A DNA stretch of 64,000 nt from Harmonia axyridis. Lineage: Eukaryota > Arthropoda > Insecta > Coleoptera > Coccinellidae. Location: NCBI RefSeq assembly GCF_914767665.1, contig NC_059506.1:21057825-21121824 (forward strand). The letters run 5' to 3'. The notes under the pieces were generated by a model, which ran no database searches, was not told the DNA's origin, and was given only the letters and a program-made list of their open reading frames with translations. This document shows, piece by piece, positions 11,400 through 23,878 of the stretch. A program made the position numbers and the translations under genes. The number at the start of each line of letters is the position of its first letter. The first letter of the stretch is position 1.

Positions 11400-13360
11400 A
11401 AAAACAAGCAATAAGGTGATTAAAAAGTGTTAAATGCTTTTTTTCTCTTCATGCTTATCATAATCTGCATTGGTAGGTGTAGGCAATACGCAAAGAGATT
11501 ATTGCTTTCAGACAATTTCGTTTCAGTATTCTGTATTGCAGAACCATTAGAGGTGCGTTTTATCAATTCTTAATTAAAATTACAAAATGGTTAACACGTT
11601 GGAGGGGAGAAAGGAGATGTTGAAAATTTATTTCTAAAACAATGACTGTGCTAGGGGTACTGCGAGGATTTTTAATGAACGACATCTTGATAAAAATGTC
11701 CATCATTCATTTATCATTCAGTTGGTACATAAATGTTTCTTTTTATTATTTCTAAAAACTAAAAGATTTGATCGATGCAATGTTTTATAATGTAAGTATG
11801 CACAATATGACTATCATTGAACTCTCCATCGCCATTACAAATTTTTTGCAGTTCACAGAGGACTTAGTATTCTACTAAAGTTGAGATACCTAGACTCTAA
11901 TCCACGTACTGTTTACATAGGCTCAACAACGTCAGTCTTAAGAAATAAAAACTTGGTGGTGAAAGTACTTATATCTGAGAATGATAATGAACACAAAAAG
12001 TTTCCTCCTATTTATGTTGACTAGAAAGGCAAAAAGCAATATTGAAAACAATATCTATTTGAGATTCGATTTAGGTACATACTAAACGGTCTTTTTGGGG
12101 GGAGATTGGGTAAAAGCTTTGGACGCTTGGATCTTGTGAAAGATTCGTCAAGGGGTTCTATGACTAATTTGAGGAGCTGAAATAGATCAAAATTGTCGTT
12201 GTGTGTTGTAAGAGAGTTCAGGATAGGAATTTTTGGTTTTGTGAAAGAATCTATATTCATCGGAATCATCGAAAAATTCAGCTATGTACCATTTGCATGG
12301 AAGAAATTAATGAAGTTTTTCTAATCTGAACGATGAAATGTCTTTAGAAGATCGAACTATATTCTTTCGAATTTTTTAGGTTATTTTTTTCAATGAGGGT
12401 AAAAAAACGCTAACAGACCACAATATTGGTATGGTGTCAAGCTGTGGCAAAAACAAACTGCAGTTATTTTACAGATATTGTGAATTCCTATAAAAAAAAT
12501 CGATCTCATTTTAAATGGACAATTTATTATTTTAATACAGTTTTTCGTTTCCTCGAGGAAATTGTTCTATTGTTTACTCATACTCATGCAGAACTATGAA
12601 TTTTAGCTAATTTCAATTTAATACTAAACGTTGAAAGACTCACTTATTTTCCACTTTTCAATTATTAGTATTAGCTAAAATATAACATAAACATCACTAT
12701 TATTTTTGTGCAAATAAAGAAATAATAAAAAAATTTCAACCCAATTCTATTTGAGCGAGTGTTCTCAATCGAAAATCATTTACTCCATTATTGGCTATCA
12801 CTATACGCATTCTAATTATGCAGTATTGACTTTTTCTAGATCAACAGATCATATCTTTGTGGGTTGTGTTAATCCAATTTTCGGTTGGAGGTAATCAATT
12901 ATTGTGTCAACATCGGAGTCGAATTGATTATACTTGGTGGAAATAATATATGGTTCCAAACAGATAACGACCTAATTTCGATTGAAACACCCCATATATA
13001 TGTCTTTGTTATCTCATGAGGATTATATATTCGTAATATATCAGAAGGAATAAACTATTATTTCAGGAAATTGCGTTTGGTAGAGGGGTTGTTTCATTTT
13101 ATAGTTCGACGAAGAAGGAATTTTCATATCATTATATTTTATAAGGATCCTTTCAGAAAGATTGGGTAGAATTTTGTAACTCATAAATCCAGTTGAATAG
13201 TTCTTTAACAACTTTGAGTTAACGCAGGATGTTCTCATGAAACTTTGAGGGTAACATTAATTTTAATTTCTAATTAGATAGGAGCAAACAATTCAAAATA
13301 TGTTTTGAAGAGATCGAAAATTATTTTTGCTAGCTCCTAGCAGGTATATCAATATCATAT
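11400..13360. other. Long stretch without a recognised gene
   Basis: Mostly AT-rich. A minus frame at 12269-12021 (82 aa; FTKPKIPILNSL, LVIEPLDESFTRSKRP) is compositionally coding-like but not identified. No terminal repeats or RNA genes seen. Confidence 0.35.
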
Positions 13361-13363
13361 TAC

Positions 13364-13714
13364 TACAGGGTGAGTCTTTGACTTGTATATACATATATTT
13401 CAACCGAAAGTCCTGAAGTCAAAGGAAACACTTTTCTCACTTTCCGATTCGGTTCGTTTGAAAAGATACAGGCTGTTGAAAATCCATAAAATATGTAATT
13501 TTTAGTTATTTCTCGCAAATGAAATGGAATCGAAAGAAATGATTTTCGGATATTAGTTCCATTAATTCCATCAAATTCCAGTCAACTCCAAAATGTCCGC
13601 TATACTGAGTGAGAAAAAATCGAATCGAAAAAAATAGTAAAAGAAAAATGTGTTTCTTTTGATCTCAATAATCTTCGGTTAAAAAATATGTAAAAGTCAA
13701 AGACTCACCCTGTA
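13364..13714. mobile_element. TA-flanked MITE (ACAGGGTGAGTCTTTGACTT)
   Basis: Inverted termini TACAGGGTGAGTCTTTGACT and AGTCAAAGACTCACCCTGTA bound 351 bp with no ORF. TA at both ends fits Tc1/mariner-type target-site duplication. Confidence 0.85.
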
Positions 13715-14464
13715 TATGATGCTATATGCTTATGTAATCCTAATTGATAAGAATAAGTCCAACTCAACTATTCATTAACCTATCAATCCGTCAAAATATC
13801 AGAATTTTTCGAATTTGGGCTGTGTGGTCTTAAACGATGAGGTTCGGCACGTTGATGATGAATCCATTCTCAAATTCGATTCTGTCCGTTCGGCCCGTCT
13901 TATGTAGGTATACATTCGAACGAAAATACGTAGAAACAGATATATTCTCAGTTCTTGTAATACTTTCATTTCCTTTGAAATCAAACCATTCAAAGACGGA
14001 AAAGTGATTACGACATTGATATTTTCCGTGAATGTTATGTGTTTGCACTTAAGATTCAAAAACAAGTAGTGCAGGGTACTAAATTGAATTTTTCAAAGCA
14101 AAAAACATGTAGAGAAAATTTCGTTTTCATTTGTATGCTTTTCTTCAGTTTTCACATTCAAGTTACCTGGAATTTCAGAATGATTGAATTTTTGGGAAAT
14201 TCAAAATAAATTAAGTGTTATTCGAGAATTGGGAAGGGGAGAATCAAATGAGAGGCTTTTAACGTTTCTCTCTTATTTTGCAGGTTTGTCATTGACATTA
14301 TTGTCTATTTTTGCACAGAAACGCAATTAAGTCTTTGATTCAATTCGAATGAAACTTTTTATATCATCAGCGTAATTATTTAGGTTTACAAAAGAATAAA
14401 AAAAATTGCTGAAATCGATGCCACCTCATTGGAGGAACAGAAAACAACCAAAAAAAATTTCAAC

Positions 14465-14998
14465 AAAACAATCGTACATCAGAGAAATCTCAACATGAAG
14501 TATCTTTTGAAATGAAAATTACACAATATAAAGACTAGAAAAACTCACTAAGCCAGATGAAAGCTGCCTAAGAAGTCAAAATAATAAAAATGTAAAGTAT
14601 AAAAATTTTAATATGAGTCAATAATCTATTCTTATTATTCATTTAGTAATTTTTATAAACAACTGGCATTCTTTTCTTTCTTTCTTTTCCTTCGATTTGA
14701 ATGTATTATCTATAAAATCTAATAAAGAGGTGAGCCTTACATTTGAATCAATGGGGAAGAATGAATGAAAATGATGCCGGTTTTATATAAGAATTAATAA
14801 AAAAAATAAATAAATATTAAGAATAGATTATTGACTTTTATTAAAATTTGTATACTTTACATTTTTATTATTTTGACTTCTTAGGCAGCTTTCATATGCC
14901 TTAGATAGTTTTTCTAGTCTTTATATTGTGTAATTTTCATTTCAGAGATATTTTATGTTGAGATTTTTTTATGTACGATTGTTCTGTTGGTTATGTAC
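14465..14998. mobile_element. Palindromic MITE with about 170-bp arms
   Basis: AATCGTACATCAGAGAAATC (left) is mirrored near 14950-14985, and AAGCTGCCTAAGAAGTCAAA near 14870-14895. The loop is about 14637-14817. No coding capacity. Confidence 0.8.
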
Positions 14999-15352
14999 AT
15001 ATTCGGATTTAGAATCGATTGAGCATTCAGAAAATTATGAAAAAATATTATGAAATATATTTAGCGAGAAAAAATTCCCGTTTTCTTGAAAATCAGAAGT
15101 TCAAATGAAGAAACAGTTAATGAGAAATTGTCTATTGACCTTTTTATTTTGAAAATCAGTCAAATTTGCAAAAAAAAATTTTGGAAAAATTGTATTTCCT
15201 CAATAACATTCCATGCCTTGGTTCGATAGTTTTTCCAATAACATATTTGGATAGCCTGTTAAATAAGCGATCATATTGATGGGTCATTTTTCAACTTTGC
15301 TCGAAGGATAAGCCAAAAAATCCAGTGACCCGATTACGTGAAACACCCTGTA

Positions 15353-16165
15353 CAGGGTGGACAAATTTCGTGTTTCAGCACTACAACTTTTAAACCAGAG
15401 GAGATAGACAAAATCTGATACCCCATTCTCGGTCTCTTTTTCCGAGAAACTAACAAGGGTAGTATTCATTTCTGACCAACTTCTTTTGTTTTCGAGTTAT
15501 AAGCGAAAATTGGAAAAATGACGATATCGAAAAACATTTATATTTCCACTATAACTGATGATAGAGCTCTGAAATTAAAACATTATACAGGTACTTTTTT
15601 ACGTAGAATCCAGTGGCGTGCTCGTGATTTCAAAAGGGTTTTCAATTACGAAGCTATGACTCTAAGTTATGTTTTTTCAAATGGGAACACTAGATTTCTG
15701 TGCCATATTTCGAAAGCTTAATTTTTCCTGATTTCAAAAATATATAACATCATATGATTCGTATCAATATAAATAATAGAAAATGGTCAAAAACCTTTCT
15801 TCACCTAAGAGTCTCAATATTTCTATGGTTTCAACTATTGTTGAGCACAGAAAAATTGAGCTTTCTATAACAAGAGCAGTGTCCTTCCGCCAATCTGATT
15901 ATTCCTATGCTTTTTACTAATTTCTACAAAATTCGAATCTAGATTTATTTTATAAATAGTTTCGAAAATATGAATGAACTCAAAAAAACATTCCTAGGTT
16001 GGGAAGGACACTGCTCTTGTTATAGAAAGCTCAATTTTTCTGTGCTCTTCAACAGTTGAAATCGTAGAAATATTGAGGCTCTTAGGTGAAAAAAGGTTTT
16101 TGACCATTTTCTATTATTTATATTCATGCAAACCATACGATGTCATATATTTTTGAAATTTTTCT
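15353..16165. mobile_element. TACAGGGTGGRCAAATTTCG MITE family, copy 1
   Basis: The left end matches the copies at 54161 and 58046. The right arm (about 15985-16160) mirrors 15740-15905 (AAAATTGAGCTTTCTATAAC) but lacks the outermost terminus, so the right end is truncated. A second MITE end (ACACCCTG, minus orientation) abuts its left TA at 15350. The 67-aa ORF inside is a family by-product. Confidence 0.8.
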
Positions 16166-16299
16166 ATGTAGATAACAAGCATATGGTTATTGGAATTATA
16201 AGGTTTCCCCATACAGCAACTCTCTTCACATCAAAAAATATACGTAGACATCCACAAAATCTTAATTTATACCTAGACAACCGATTGAAAAATGATTAC

Positions 16300-16411
16300 C
16301 TTTAGTCGGTCGCAGCTCCCTCGCCTTGATCTCCTCAATCATCGACGAGGGTATCGCCGAGGCGTCATACAAACAGAAGATCAGGATGAGCAGTCTTGAT
16401 TGAAGCCCCAT
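16300..16411 (-). CDS. First coding exon with signal peptide, secreted or membrane protein
   Basis: Starting at the ATG at 16411, 37 codons read MGLQSRLLILIFCLYDASA then IPSSMIEEIKARELRPTK. This is a textbook signal peptide (basic Arg, a Leu/Ile core, and A-S-A before the likely cleavage) and the start of a mature chain. It ends at AAAG|GTAATC, a good splice donor (exon end 16300), leaving phase 1. The exon and its upstream part (to about 16560) are much richer in GC and CpG than the flanks and are not repeated in the window, which argues for a host gene. I chose MGLQ over the upstream in-frame Met (16531) because the hydrophobic core then sits at the N-terminus. The next exon should lie on the minus strand below 16294, but I could not find it. 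Product not identified. Confidence 0.5.
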
Positions 16412-16756
16412 CGTCGTTGCAGCCCCAACTAGAACTGCGGACAGGCTGACTGAGGTGCAGGATGCCCCCGGCCGCGGCCTTCGTGGAACGTGCGAATGAC
16501 GCATTGACGCAGACTCCCTCCTTTTACGCAATCAACTGGTAGCCCACGAAGATGAAGAGAGATTTCCACGGCTCTCCTCCGAACACATTTTTCCAATTAT
16601 CCATTGTTATATTTCTCTGAAGAAGTTATGTTTTATGGCTACTGTACGGTATGTCTAATGAATCGAGGAAATGACTCTGAGATGGAGATAAAGATGCTAC
16701 ATATTTGGGGTATGTTTTAGGATTTGCTGTTGATATTCGGGAAATGCTTTTCATTA

Positions 16757-17958
16757 TACAGGGTGTTCCTAAATTGAACGTACAAACGAAAAGGGGAGAT
16801 TCCTTAAGTGAGTTTAAGAAAAAAAAGTCCCATAACCATGGGGTCGCAAACGTTTTGTTTTCGAGATACAGAGTGTTGAAGTTTGAATTTTTTTCAAGTT
16901 TTTTTCTCATAGTATCTACACTTCACAAGATATTCAACTGAAATTTGGCATAGATATTACATTTGAGAGTTCTCACCACGTGACATGGCAACTTCGATAG
17001 AAGATCTACAGGGTGATATTTCAGCAGAACTTTTTTTTGGTGAGCAACTGTTAATTTGAAAGAATATAAAAAGAAGCTTTGTTCTTATACTAAACTTTTC
17101 GGTCTTTTGTAGTTTTGTCGTATCTACCAACGATTTCGAGAAAAAATATTTTGAACGATTCTCTCGAAATTCTCGTGAAAATACAAATTATGATGGGAAG
17201 GCCACTTTGTAAGCTGTGGTGAATGAATTCAGTGTCAGTTTTTATGAAAATTTTCCTGATCTGTAGCGATGATTCATAAAGATTCGATAAACTCGTATAA
17301 TCAACACAAAAAATGTATTACAACAAGAAACGTAAAACTAAAAAAAAAAATCATAACAAGAAAACTAAGTAACCGCAAAGGACTGAACTACAGCAAATGT
17401 TGAAAATGTCCTCCCCCAACTCTTATACAAGCTTCTGTTCTTCGTCTCATAATAATAATTTGATGTGTCAAAACTGGCACTGAATTCATTCACCACAGAT
17501 TACAAACTGGCCTTCCTATCATAGTTACGAGAATTTCGAGAGAATCGTTCAAATTTTTTTTTCTCGAAATCGTTGGTAGATACGACAAAACTACAGAAGA
17601 CCGAAAAGTTTAGTATAAGAACAAAGCTTCTTTTTACATTTTTTCAAATTAACAGTTGCTCACCAAAAAAAAGTTCTGCTGAAGAACAGGTGGCAGTGTT
17701 CCAGAAAAAATATCACCCTGTAGATTTTCTATCGAAATTGCCATGTCACGTGGTGAGAACTCTCAAATGTAATATCTATGCCAAATTTCAGTTGAATATC
17801 TTGTGAAGTGTAGATACTATGAGAAAAAAACTTGAAAAAAATTCAAACTTCAACACTCTGTATCTCGAAAACGAAACGTTTGCGACCCCATGTTTATGGG
17901 ACTTTTTTTTTAAACTCACTTAAGGAATCTCCCCTTTTCAATTCAGGAACACCCCGTA
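16757..17958. mobile_element. Long-arm MITE, about 1.2 kb, ACAGGGTGTTCCTAAATTG termini
   Basis: TA-flanked. ACAGGGTGTTCCTAAATTGA at 16758 is mirrored by TTCAGGAACACCCCGT at 17957. Arms of about 500 bp stay complementary almost to the centre (GCTGTGGTGAATGAATTCAG at 17212 against CTGAATTCATTCACCACAG at 17478). The 225-bp centre carries no ORF. Related, more decayed copies lie at 24.98-25.63 and 36.70-37.23 kb. Confidence 0.85.
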
Positions 17959-18420
17959 TATCCAACATTTATGTCTCAAAAAAGTGCGGTTCACTCGTAT
18001 CGTACATGTTGATCTGTATTATTTGATATAAAAATGATTATTTTTTCACATGAAAAATCTGACATTTTGGTTATTTCAACTAATAGCAATGCATTATTCT
18101 AGCCAATCATTCGGGATTATACTGATTATACAACTCATCTTCTGATGACCCAATAGAATCCGTTAATTTCCCATAGTTACCGCGTATTGATAAGTGAATA
18201 TACTTCTTGACGACGTGGTATAATCGTTTTGGTGTTTCGCCTCCTGCCATATTGGGATCATTTCGATAGTATCATTCTTGGACGTTCGCCAAAAAATAAA
18301 AGTCAAGCTCTGTGAAATGTCATTGAATTATTTGAATGCAGTGCTTTGGTTATAGTTATTGATTATTCGTTATATAATCGTAACGAATACTACTCGAGCA
18401 TATACAATATATTTCGACTA
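17959..18420. other. Non-coding stretch
   Basis: Nothing supported. Confidence 0.4.
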
Positions 18421-18422
18421 TA

Positions 18423-19286
18423 ACGGGTGTTTTTTTTCGAGGTATATAACTTCAAGTTGGCATTACTGTTCAAGATGGCGACCGATTTAATAGCTGTCAA
18501 GTGATTATTCTCAGTTTGGTTTGGCAATTCATCATGAATAGACTCACGCCTGAACAACGTTTGAAAATAGTGCAATAATGGTTCTGTGCGGAATACGTAT
18601 CGCACACTACGTCCATTTTATTTTTAGCGATGAAGCGCACTTCTGGTTGAATGGCTACGTCAACAAACAAAACTGCCGCATTTGGAGTAAAGCTAATCCT
18701 CAAGTGTTACACCGTTACATCCAGAAAAACTGACTGTTTGGTGCGCTTTATGGGCTGGTGGAATCATTGATGATGGATGACGATGATGGACAGAACGTTA
18801 CAGTCAATGGTGATCGGTATAGAGCCATGATTACTAACTTTTTCATTCTTGAATTGAACAACCATGATGTCCAGGAGCTGTGGTTTCAACAAGACGGCGC
18901 AACATGTCACACAGCTCGTGCCACAATCGATTTATTGAAAGACACGTTTGGTGACCGCCTAATTTCACGTTTTGGACCTGTGAATTGGCCCCCAAGATCT
19001 TGTGATTTAACACCGCTAGACTTCTTTCTGTGGGGCTATGTAAAGTCATTGGTCTATGCGGATAAGCCACAAACCCTTGACCATTTGGAAGACAACATTT
19101 GCCGTGGTATTGCCGATATACGGCCACAAATGTTAGAAAAAGTTATCATATGTCATATGCCAGAAATCATATTTTAAATGTAATGCCACAAGATTATCTT
19201 ACGGATAAATAAAATTCATGTCAATCGAATAATCCATCGTTGTTTTATTGCAATTTAAAATTCTATAGCTCTAAAAAAACACCCTT
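18423..19286 (+). mobile_element. Rosa-like mariner, internally deleted (copy B)
   Basis: About 864 bp between TA dinucleotides. The 5' end ACGGGTGTTTTTTTTCGAGG leads to ATG at about 18535 (MNRLTPEQRLKIVQ). The frame then jumps to FSDEAHFWLNG, so most of the N-terminal DNA-binding half is deleted. Downstream it is well preserved: WFQQDGATCHTA and RSCDLTPLDFFLWG. Catalytic Asp residues are visible in SDE, QQDG and TPLD. My count is 41 residues between the second and third, the D(41)D spacing of the rosa group of mariners. The C-terminus is frameshifted near MLEKVI (compare copy C). Confidence 0.85.
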
Positions 19287-19299
19287 TACAAACCACTTC

Positions 19300-19374
19300 A
19301 CTCGACGTAGTTCGCGAAACACCTCTTGAGCTGCGCTCTCGTGATGTTTCGCTAACTACGTCTTGTGAATCGAT
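19300..19374. repeat. Palindrome with GC-rich cap
   Basis: CGACGTAGTTCGCGAAACA is mirrored by TGTTTCGCTAACTACGTC around a core CTTGAGCTGCGCTCTCGTGA. The core resembles the caps at 27.8, 33.2 and 59.6 kb although the stem sequence is different. Confidence 0.7.
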
Positions 19375-19789
19375 GTATAATCGAATATTGTCTATGCTCT
19401 TGTGAAATTATAACTGATAATACTAACTCCTCATCTGTCTCAGAAAGACATTCTTGAGATTATATTAAACTATTAAAACTTTAACTGTGTATTAGTGAAT
19501 CCTCTGCTGAATTTATAAATCCAACAGGTTATAGGCTCCAGTGCACGCTTTACTGCGCAACGAGGTGAACACTTATTCCGAAAATCTGTTGTGTACACAA
19601 CGAGAATAATATCAGTTGAGGTAAGTTGAATTTCAACCTAATTACGGAGATATTTTACTAGAGATATTTTATTCAGTTCAGTGAATGGAAATGATTTATT
19701 TCATATTCTTTGCTGAAATAGAGAATTCCTGTTATTTCCTGCGATTGGGAGGGAGAAAGAGTATAATCTCATTTCTTCACCCAAAGAGA

Positions 19790-20817
19790 AAGTTTCAACT
19801 GACAAAACAAAATTTAAGCTACACGAGAAAAATTGGGATTGCAGTCATATCAGTAGATCTGTAATTAAGATCGATGACTTGGAATCACTTCAAAATATAG
19901 AAGAATCATGTATCGTAAGTCCATAAGATAATAACTACTGTAATTCAGGAAAAATCAATGAAGCAATGTTATGGCATTGTGGACTTGGACATGCTTCACT
20001 TAACTATCTGAAGAGAATGCATAAGTTAAACGAGAAACTTTAGAACGTATTTGACGACTCTATTTTAGAATGTGAAGTATGTATCATGTCGAAAATGGAG
20101 AAACTTCCTCTTAAAGAGACGAGAATGAGAGCTGAGAAACAACTTCAGTTGATACACACTGACACGATGGAACTTGTTAAACCACCATCTCATCCAGGTC
20201 ATCAAAGATTCATTAACGTCATAGACTACTATTCGAGACTTGCTAAAGCCTATTCATTAAAAACAAAAGATGAGTTGGCTGAAGCATCAGAGAAATTCTT
20301 AATATCAACAAGAAAACTTGTTGGAGAAAAATGAGAAGGTGTGTTATATCAGGTCAGATCAAGGTACAGAATTTACCGAAAGGAAATTCCTAGAAGTACT
20401 GAATGGAGAAAATATAGAGAACGAGTTTGCAGCTCCACATACGCCTGAAAATAATGGTGTAGCGGAGAGGTCTAACTCGATGATCCAAAAGAAGGTTCGT
20501 ACATACATGTTTGATTCCAGACTACCTAAGAGTATGTGGGAGATTGCTGTTGATGCATCTATAGATGCGTACAACAGAACACACAAGTCTATCGGATATC
20601 AAACACCATTGACAAAGTTCGCACCAAATGCAAAATGCCACTTTGATCAAATTAAGAGATGTGGATGTATTGGATGTATTTGTATGTATTGTAATATCTA
20701 CATTAAGATTCAAAAACCCAGCTTGAAATTTAGAGAATGTGACCTGAAAGTTGTCCTAGTGGGTTATACTGCTACATGATACTTGACGTGGTATCCAAGC
20801 TCGGAAAAGTAAATCTC
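19790..20817 (+). pseudogene. Ty1/copia polyprotein remnant: gag-pre-integrase and integrase core
   Basis: Around 19962 the frame reads MLWHCGLGHASLNYLKRMHK, then a TAG stop, ILECEVC and IMSK: the HHCC-type zinc motif of copia integrase. It continues LQLIHTDTMELV (first catalytic Asp) and VIDYYSRLAKAYSLKTKDE. A frameshift near 20320-20334 moves the frame to CYIRSDQGTEF (second Asp), then PENNGVAERSN (catalytic Glu) and VVLVGYTATxYLTWYPSS. Everything before and after (gag, protease, RT/RNase H, LTRs) is missing. With one stop and at least one frameshift it is a fossil. Confidence 0.9.
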
Positions 20818-20969
20818 AACATGTGAGATTTAATAAAAAAAAAATAATAATGTTTTATTTTCACCACGGATTGGTATGCCCTTAGATTCTGATGAAACAC
20901 TTCGATAGTTATCCTCATATTGAATAAGAACCAATAATAATGACAATGTGAAATGAAACTAGGTTATAA

Positions 20970-22830
20970 TAATAATAATAATAATAATAAAGTTTATTTG
21001 ACTTTAAAAACAAAATGAACACTTCAAATAAATTTTACAAATAAACTTAAATAAAGAGACAGAGGCTCACTTCTAAGAAGCTCACCTGTTAGTCTCACAA
21101 CAGAAATACTATTCAAAGACAGCCACTACAAAATGGAAACAAAAAATAAAAAAATTCTCTGGCTCAAATGGACATCATATACATCGAAACTTAAATAAAT
21201 CAGGATACATCGTGTGTAACTGCACAACATACGCACTTAAGTCAACTTTGGCAATATTTGTCACTTTAGGGAATGTTAACATGAATACATTAATAAATGT
21301 GACTTCAGGGAATTTGTCACTTCAGAAAACGAATAGCAAACAGATCTTTTATATTTTATTTTCGTCATATTCTGTTGTTAATAACGTTATGTATAGTTTT
21401 TCTATTCAAACCGAGTAGCCACCGAATCACTTCCTTCTTGAATCTCACAGGGTTTCTCAAAGCTCTCAACGTAATTGGGATTGTTCCATATATTTTGGGA
21501 GCTAAATATGTGCAAGATCTCTGACCTATCGTTTTCGTCGTTTTACTCTCTTTATAGTGGTCGAGTTTGTGTCTAGTGGAGTAGTTATGATCGATTGGCC
21601 GAAGTTCAATTTTTCTTCTTTTTATGAGTGCTGCAATCTTCATGAAATACAGTTGCCTCAAATCCAGCACATGTGCGACTCTGTATATCTCGTCACTAGG
21701 AAACAGCATTCTATGACCGCAAATTATCTTCAGTATACATTTCTGAACGATATTCAATCTTTCTATATGCACATCATATGCTGCCCCCCAGCCCGAAATA
21801 CCATATGTCAACAGCGACTGCACCAAGCCAAAATAAACCATCCTTAGATATTTCAGATTGAGTTGCTTTTTGAGACGTTTGAATCTATGTAATAAGCCTC
21901 GCAGTTTCTTTGCTAGTTGTTCGCAGTGATACTCCCATCTCATATGTCTATCTACGGTGATCCCAAGGTACTTGACGAATCCATCTCTGCTCTCCAGTAT
22001 GGTTGTTCCATTTCTCGCTTTTATTGGCCCTATGTTTGGTAGACCATTTTCATAGGATGTAATTGGTAGATAGCAAGAGTTTTCCATATTGAGGGTTAAC
22101 TTATTGTAGCTCAACCAATCTGAGATACTCTGTAAATCCTTTTCTGCTTTCAATTTAAGTTGTTCCCAAGATTCTGCTTCATAAGAAATCGAAAGGTCAT
22201 CAGCAAAACTAACGATACTTCCCAAGATGTTCATGTTCAGGAGGTCATTTACATAGAGCAGAAACAACAATGGTCCAAGGACCGTTCCCTGAGAGACTCC
22301 GTATCTTACTTCCTGTTCTTCACTCTTCTCTCCATCAACGGACACACATTGCTTCCTCATTGTCAGATAACTCCTCAGCAAACTCAGAGCCGCTCCCCTG
22401 ATTTTTTTTTTTTTGTCTAATCCGTTATAGATGAACCTGGTCATTTCCCTTATTGCATCCTCTGTCGATTTTCCCTCCATGAACCCATACTGTCGCTCTG
22501 ACAATAGACGATGTTTGTCAATGAATTTCTGGAGTCTTACTTTCCTAATTTTTTCCATTACCTTCGAGAGATTTGATATCAAGGATATGGGTCTATAATT
22601 AGACATTTTCAAGTTATTACCACCCTTATAAATAGGTTTTATGACACCAATCTTGAAAGGATCTATGAACTAATGGACTGTATTTCTATGGTTATGTATC
22701 AGCTGATTGCTGTCTGTACAATTGAAAAGAATGAGGATGAGGGTAGCGGTCAGGGATATCGAGTTGAGACCATAGAACTACATATTTGTTATTTCTTGTT
22801 CCTTATGAGCTGGCCTCAATCATGTATTAA
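20970..22830 (-). mobile_element. 5'-truncated LINE; RT ORF lacks motif A
   Basis: Minus-strand non-LTR element ending in (ATA)n at 20970-20990. A 415-aa frame (22612-21365) holds NYRPISLISNLSKVMEK, YGVSQGTVLGPLLFLLY (motif B), SFADDLS (motif C), YLGI, and the C-terminal LLTYGISGWGAAY and IGQRSCTYLAPKIYG. Coding sequence continues upstream through PIYKGG and, past a TAG, to about 22830 (SLTATLILILFN). Between FIYNGLDKKKK and RGAALSLLRSYL the block that should carry motif A (AFDxVDH, with a catalytic Asp) is missing, replaced by an A-run. Related to the LINE tails at 2.3 and 59.7 kb. Not functional. Confidence 0.9.
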
Positions 22831-22880
22831 AAATTGGAACATAATTTAAATGTTATTACTTGGTTATCACCCATTGTTAT

Positions 22881-23202
22881 TTAATAAATAAGAAAATATT
22901 GGGAATATTGGACACAATTTTATTCTATTGTTTAATTTGTAACAACGCCGACGTTTCGAAACAGTTCGTTTCTTTTTCAAGGCTAAAAAAATAAATAAAT
23001 ATATAAGGCATACAATATGACATATTGTTTGTCGTAACTAGGTAATGTGTTATCATACTATGTCATATTGTATGCCTTAAATTTTAATTTATTTTTTTAG
23101 CCTTTAAAAAGAAACGAACTCTTTCGAAACGTCGGCGTTGTTACAAATTAAACAATAGAATAAAATTGTGTCCAATATTCCTAAAATTTTCTTATTTAAT
23201 AA
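22881..23202. mobile_element. Palindromic MITE with GACGTTTCG motif
   Basis: Arms of about 140 bp: GGACACAATTTTATTCTATT at 22910 is mirrored near 23170, and CGCCGACGTTTCGAAA at 22947 is mirrored near 23135. The loop is about 25 bp around GTAACTAGGTAATG. No coding capacity. Confidence 0.8.
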
Positions 23203-23440
23203 TTTAAATGAATAACCCCAAACAAGTAGTCTGTTTCCGGTATAACCAGAAATTGTAAAGATCTGAACATATTTTACGGATAAAGATCATTGTCTCAAGG
23301 CAACATGCAAATTTCAAAATAAAAGGTAATCTTGAACAACTGAAGTCATCGGAAAGTAGCCTTATACCTCGAGCAAAAGTATGAAATACAATTAATATGC
23401 TGCCAATTATTTTTAATATATGTATATTTTAAATATAATT

Positions 23441-23878
23441 TTCTACATTCATGCAAAAAGCAAAACTTTATTGAACTATATTTAGTGGAAAAAGAAGTTC
23501 TTCATTGCACTAGTGCAATAAAGTTTTCATTGCACTCATCTGTCATTCCACTTCAACGTGCTGTCATCATGACAAACAAATATTTCAGCCTGAAGGAAAT
23601 AACAATGTACAGTTACCAAGTACTAGTACGTTTACAGCAGTAACAAATCAAGAAGTGGATTTAAAAAGTACTTCACTACGAAATATTCATATTGAAAATT
23701 GCGCCAATTGTTAATTCACTTTTCAACATTGAGTTAAATTGTTCGTGACGTATTAGTTCCTGTTTCAATGCAAATCAATATTAATAATAATGTATTCAAG
23801 TTGCGCTTTTTATTTTCCTACACCTAGTGCCGCACCTCAATAAATCATTTTTTGCTTTTTGCATGAACGTAGAAAAAA
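23441..23878. repeat. Inverted repeat bounding 0.4 kb
   Basis: TTCTACATTCATGCAAAAAG is mirrored by CTTTTTGCATGAACGTAGAA. A 16-bp palindrome ATTGCACTAGTGCAAT (about 23505-23520) lies inside. No ORF; a possible non-autonomous element. Confidence 0.6.

Noticed and set aside
12021..12269. 82-aa minus frame as a transposon protein
   Set aside because: Composition is suggestive but I could match it to no family; left unassigned.
18843..19127. Minus-strand ORF over mariner copy B, and similar frames at 3932-4442, 40503-40944 and 42799-43032
   Set aside because: Antisense shadows of the transposase; the sense strand carries the DDE/D motifs.
22940..23150. Possible hammerhead remnant in the palindromic MITE (CTTGAAA...TTTCGAAACGTCGG)
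   Set aside because: The GAAAC-GTC half fits but the CTGATGA box is absent in both arms; a GACGTTTCG motif alone is too common.
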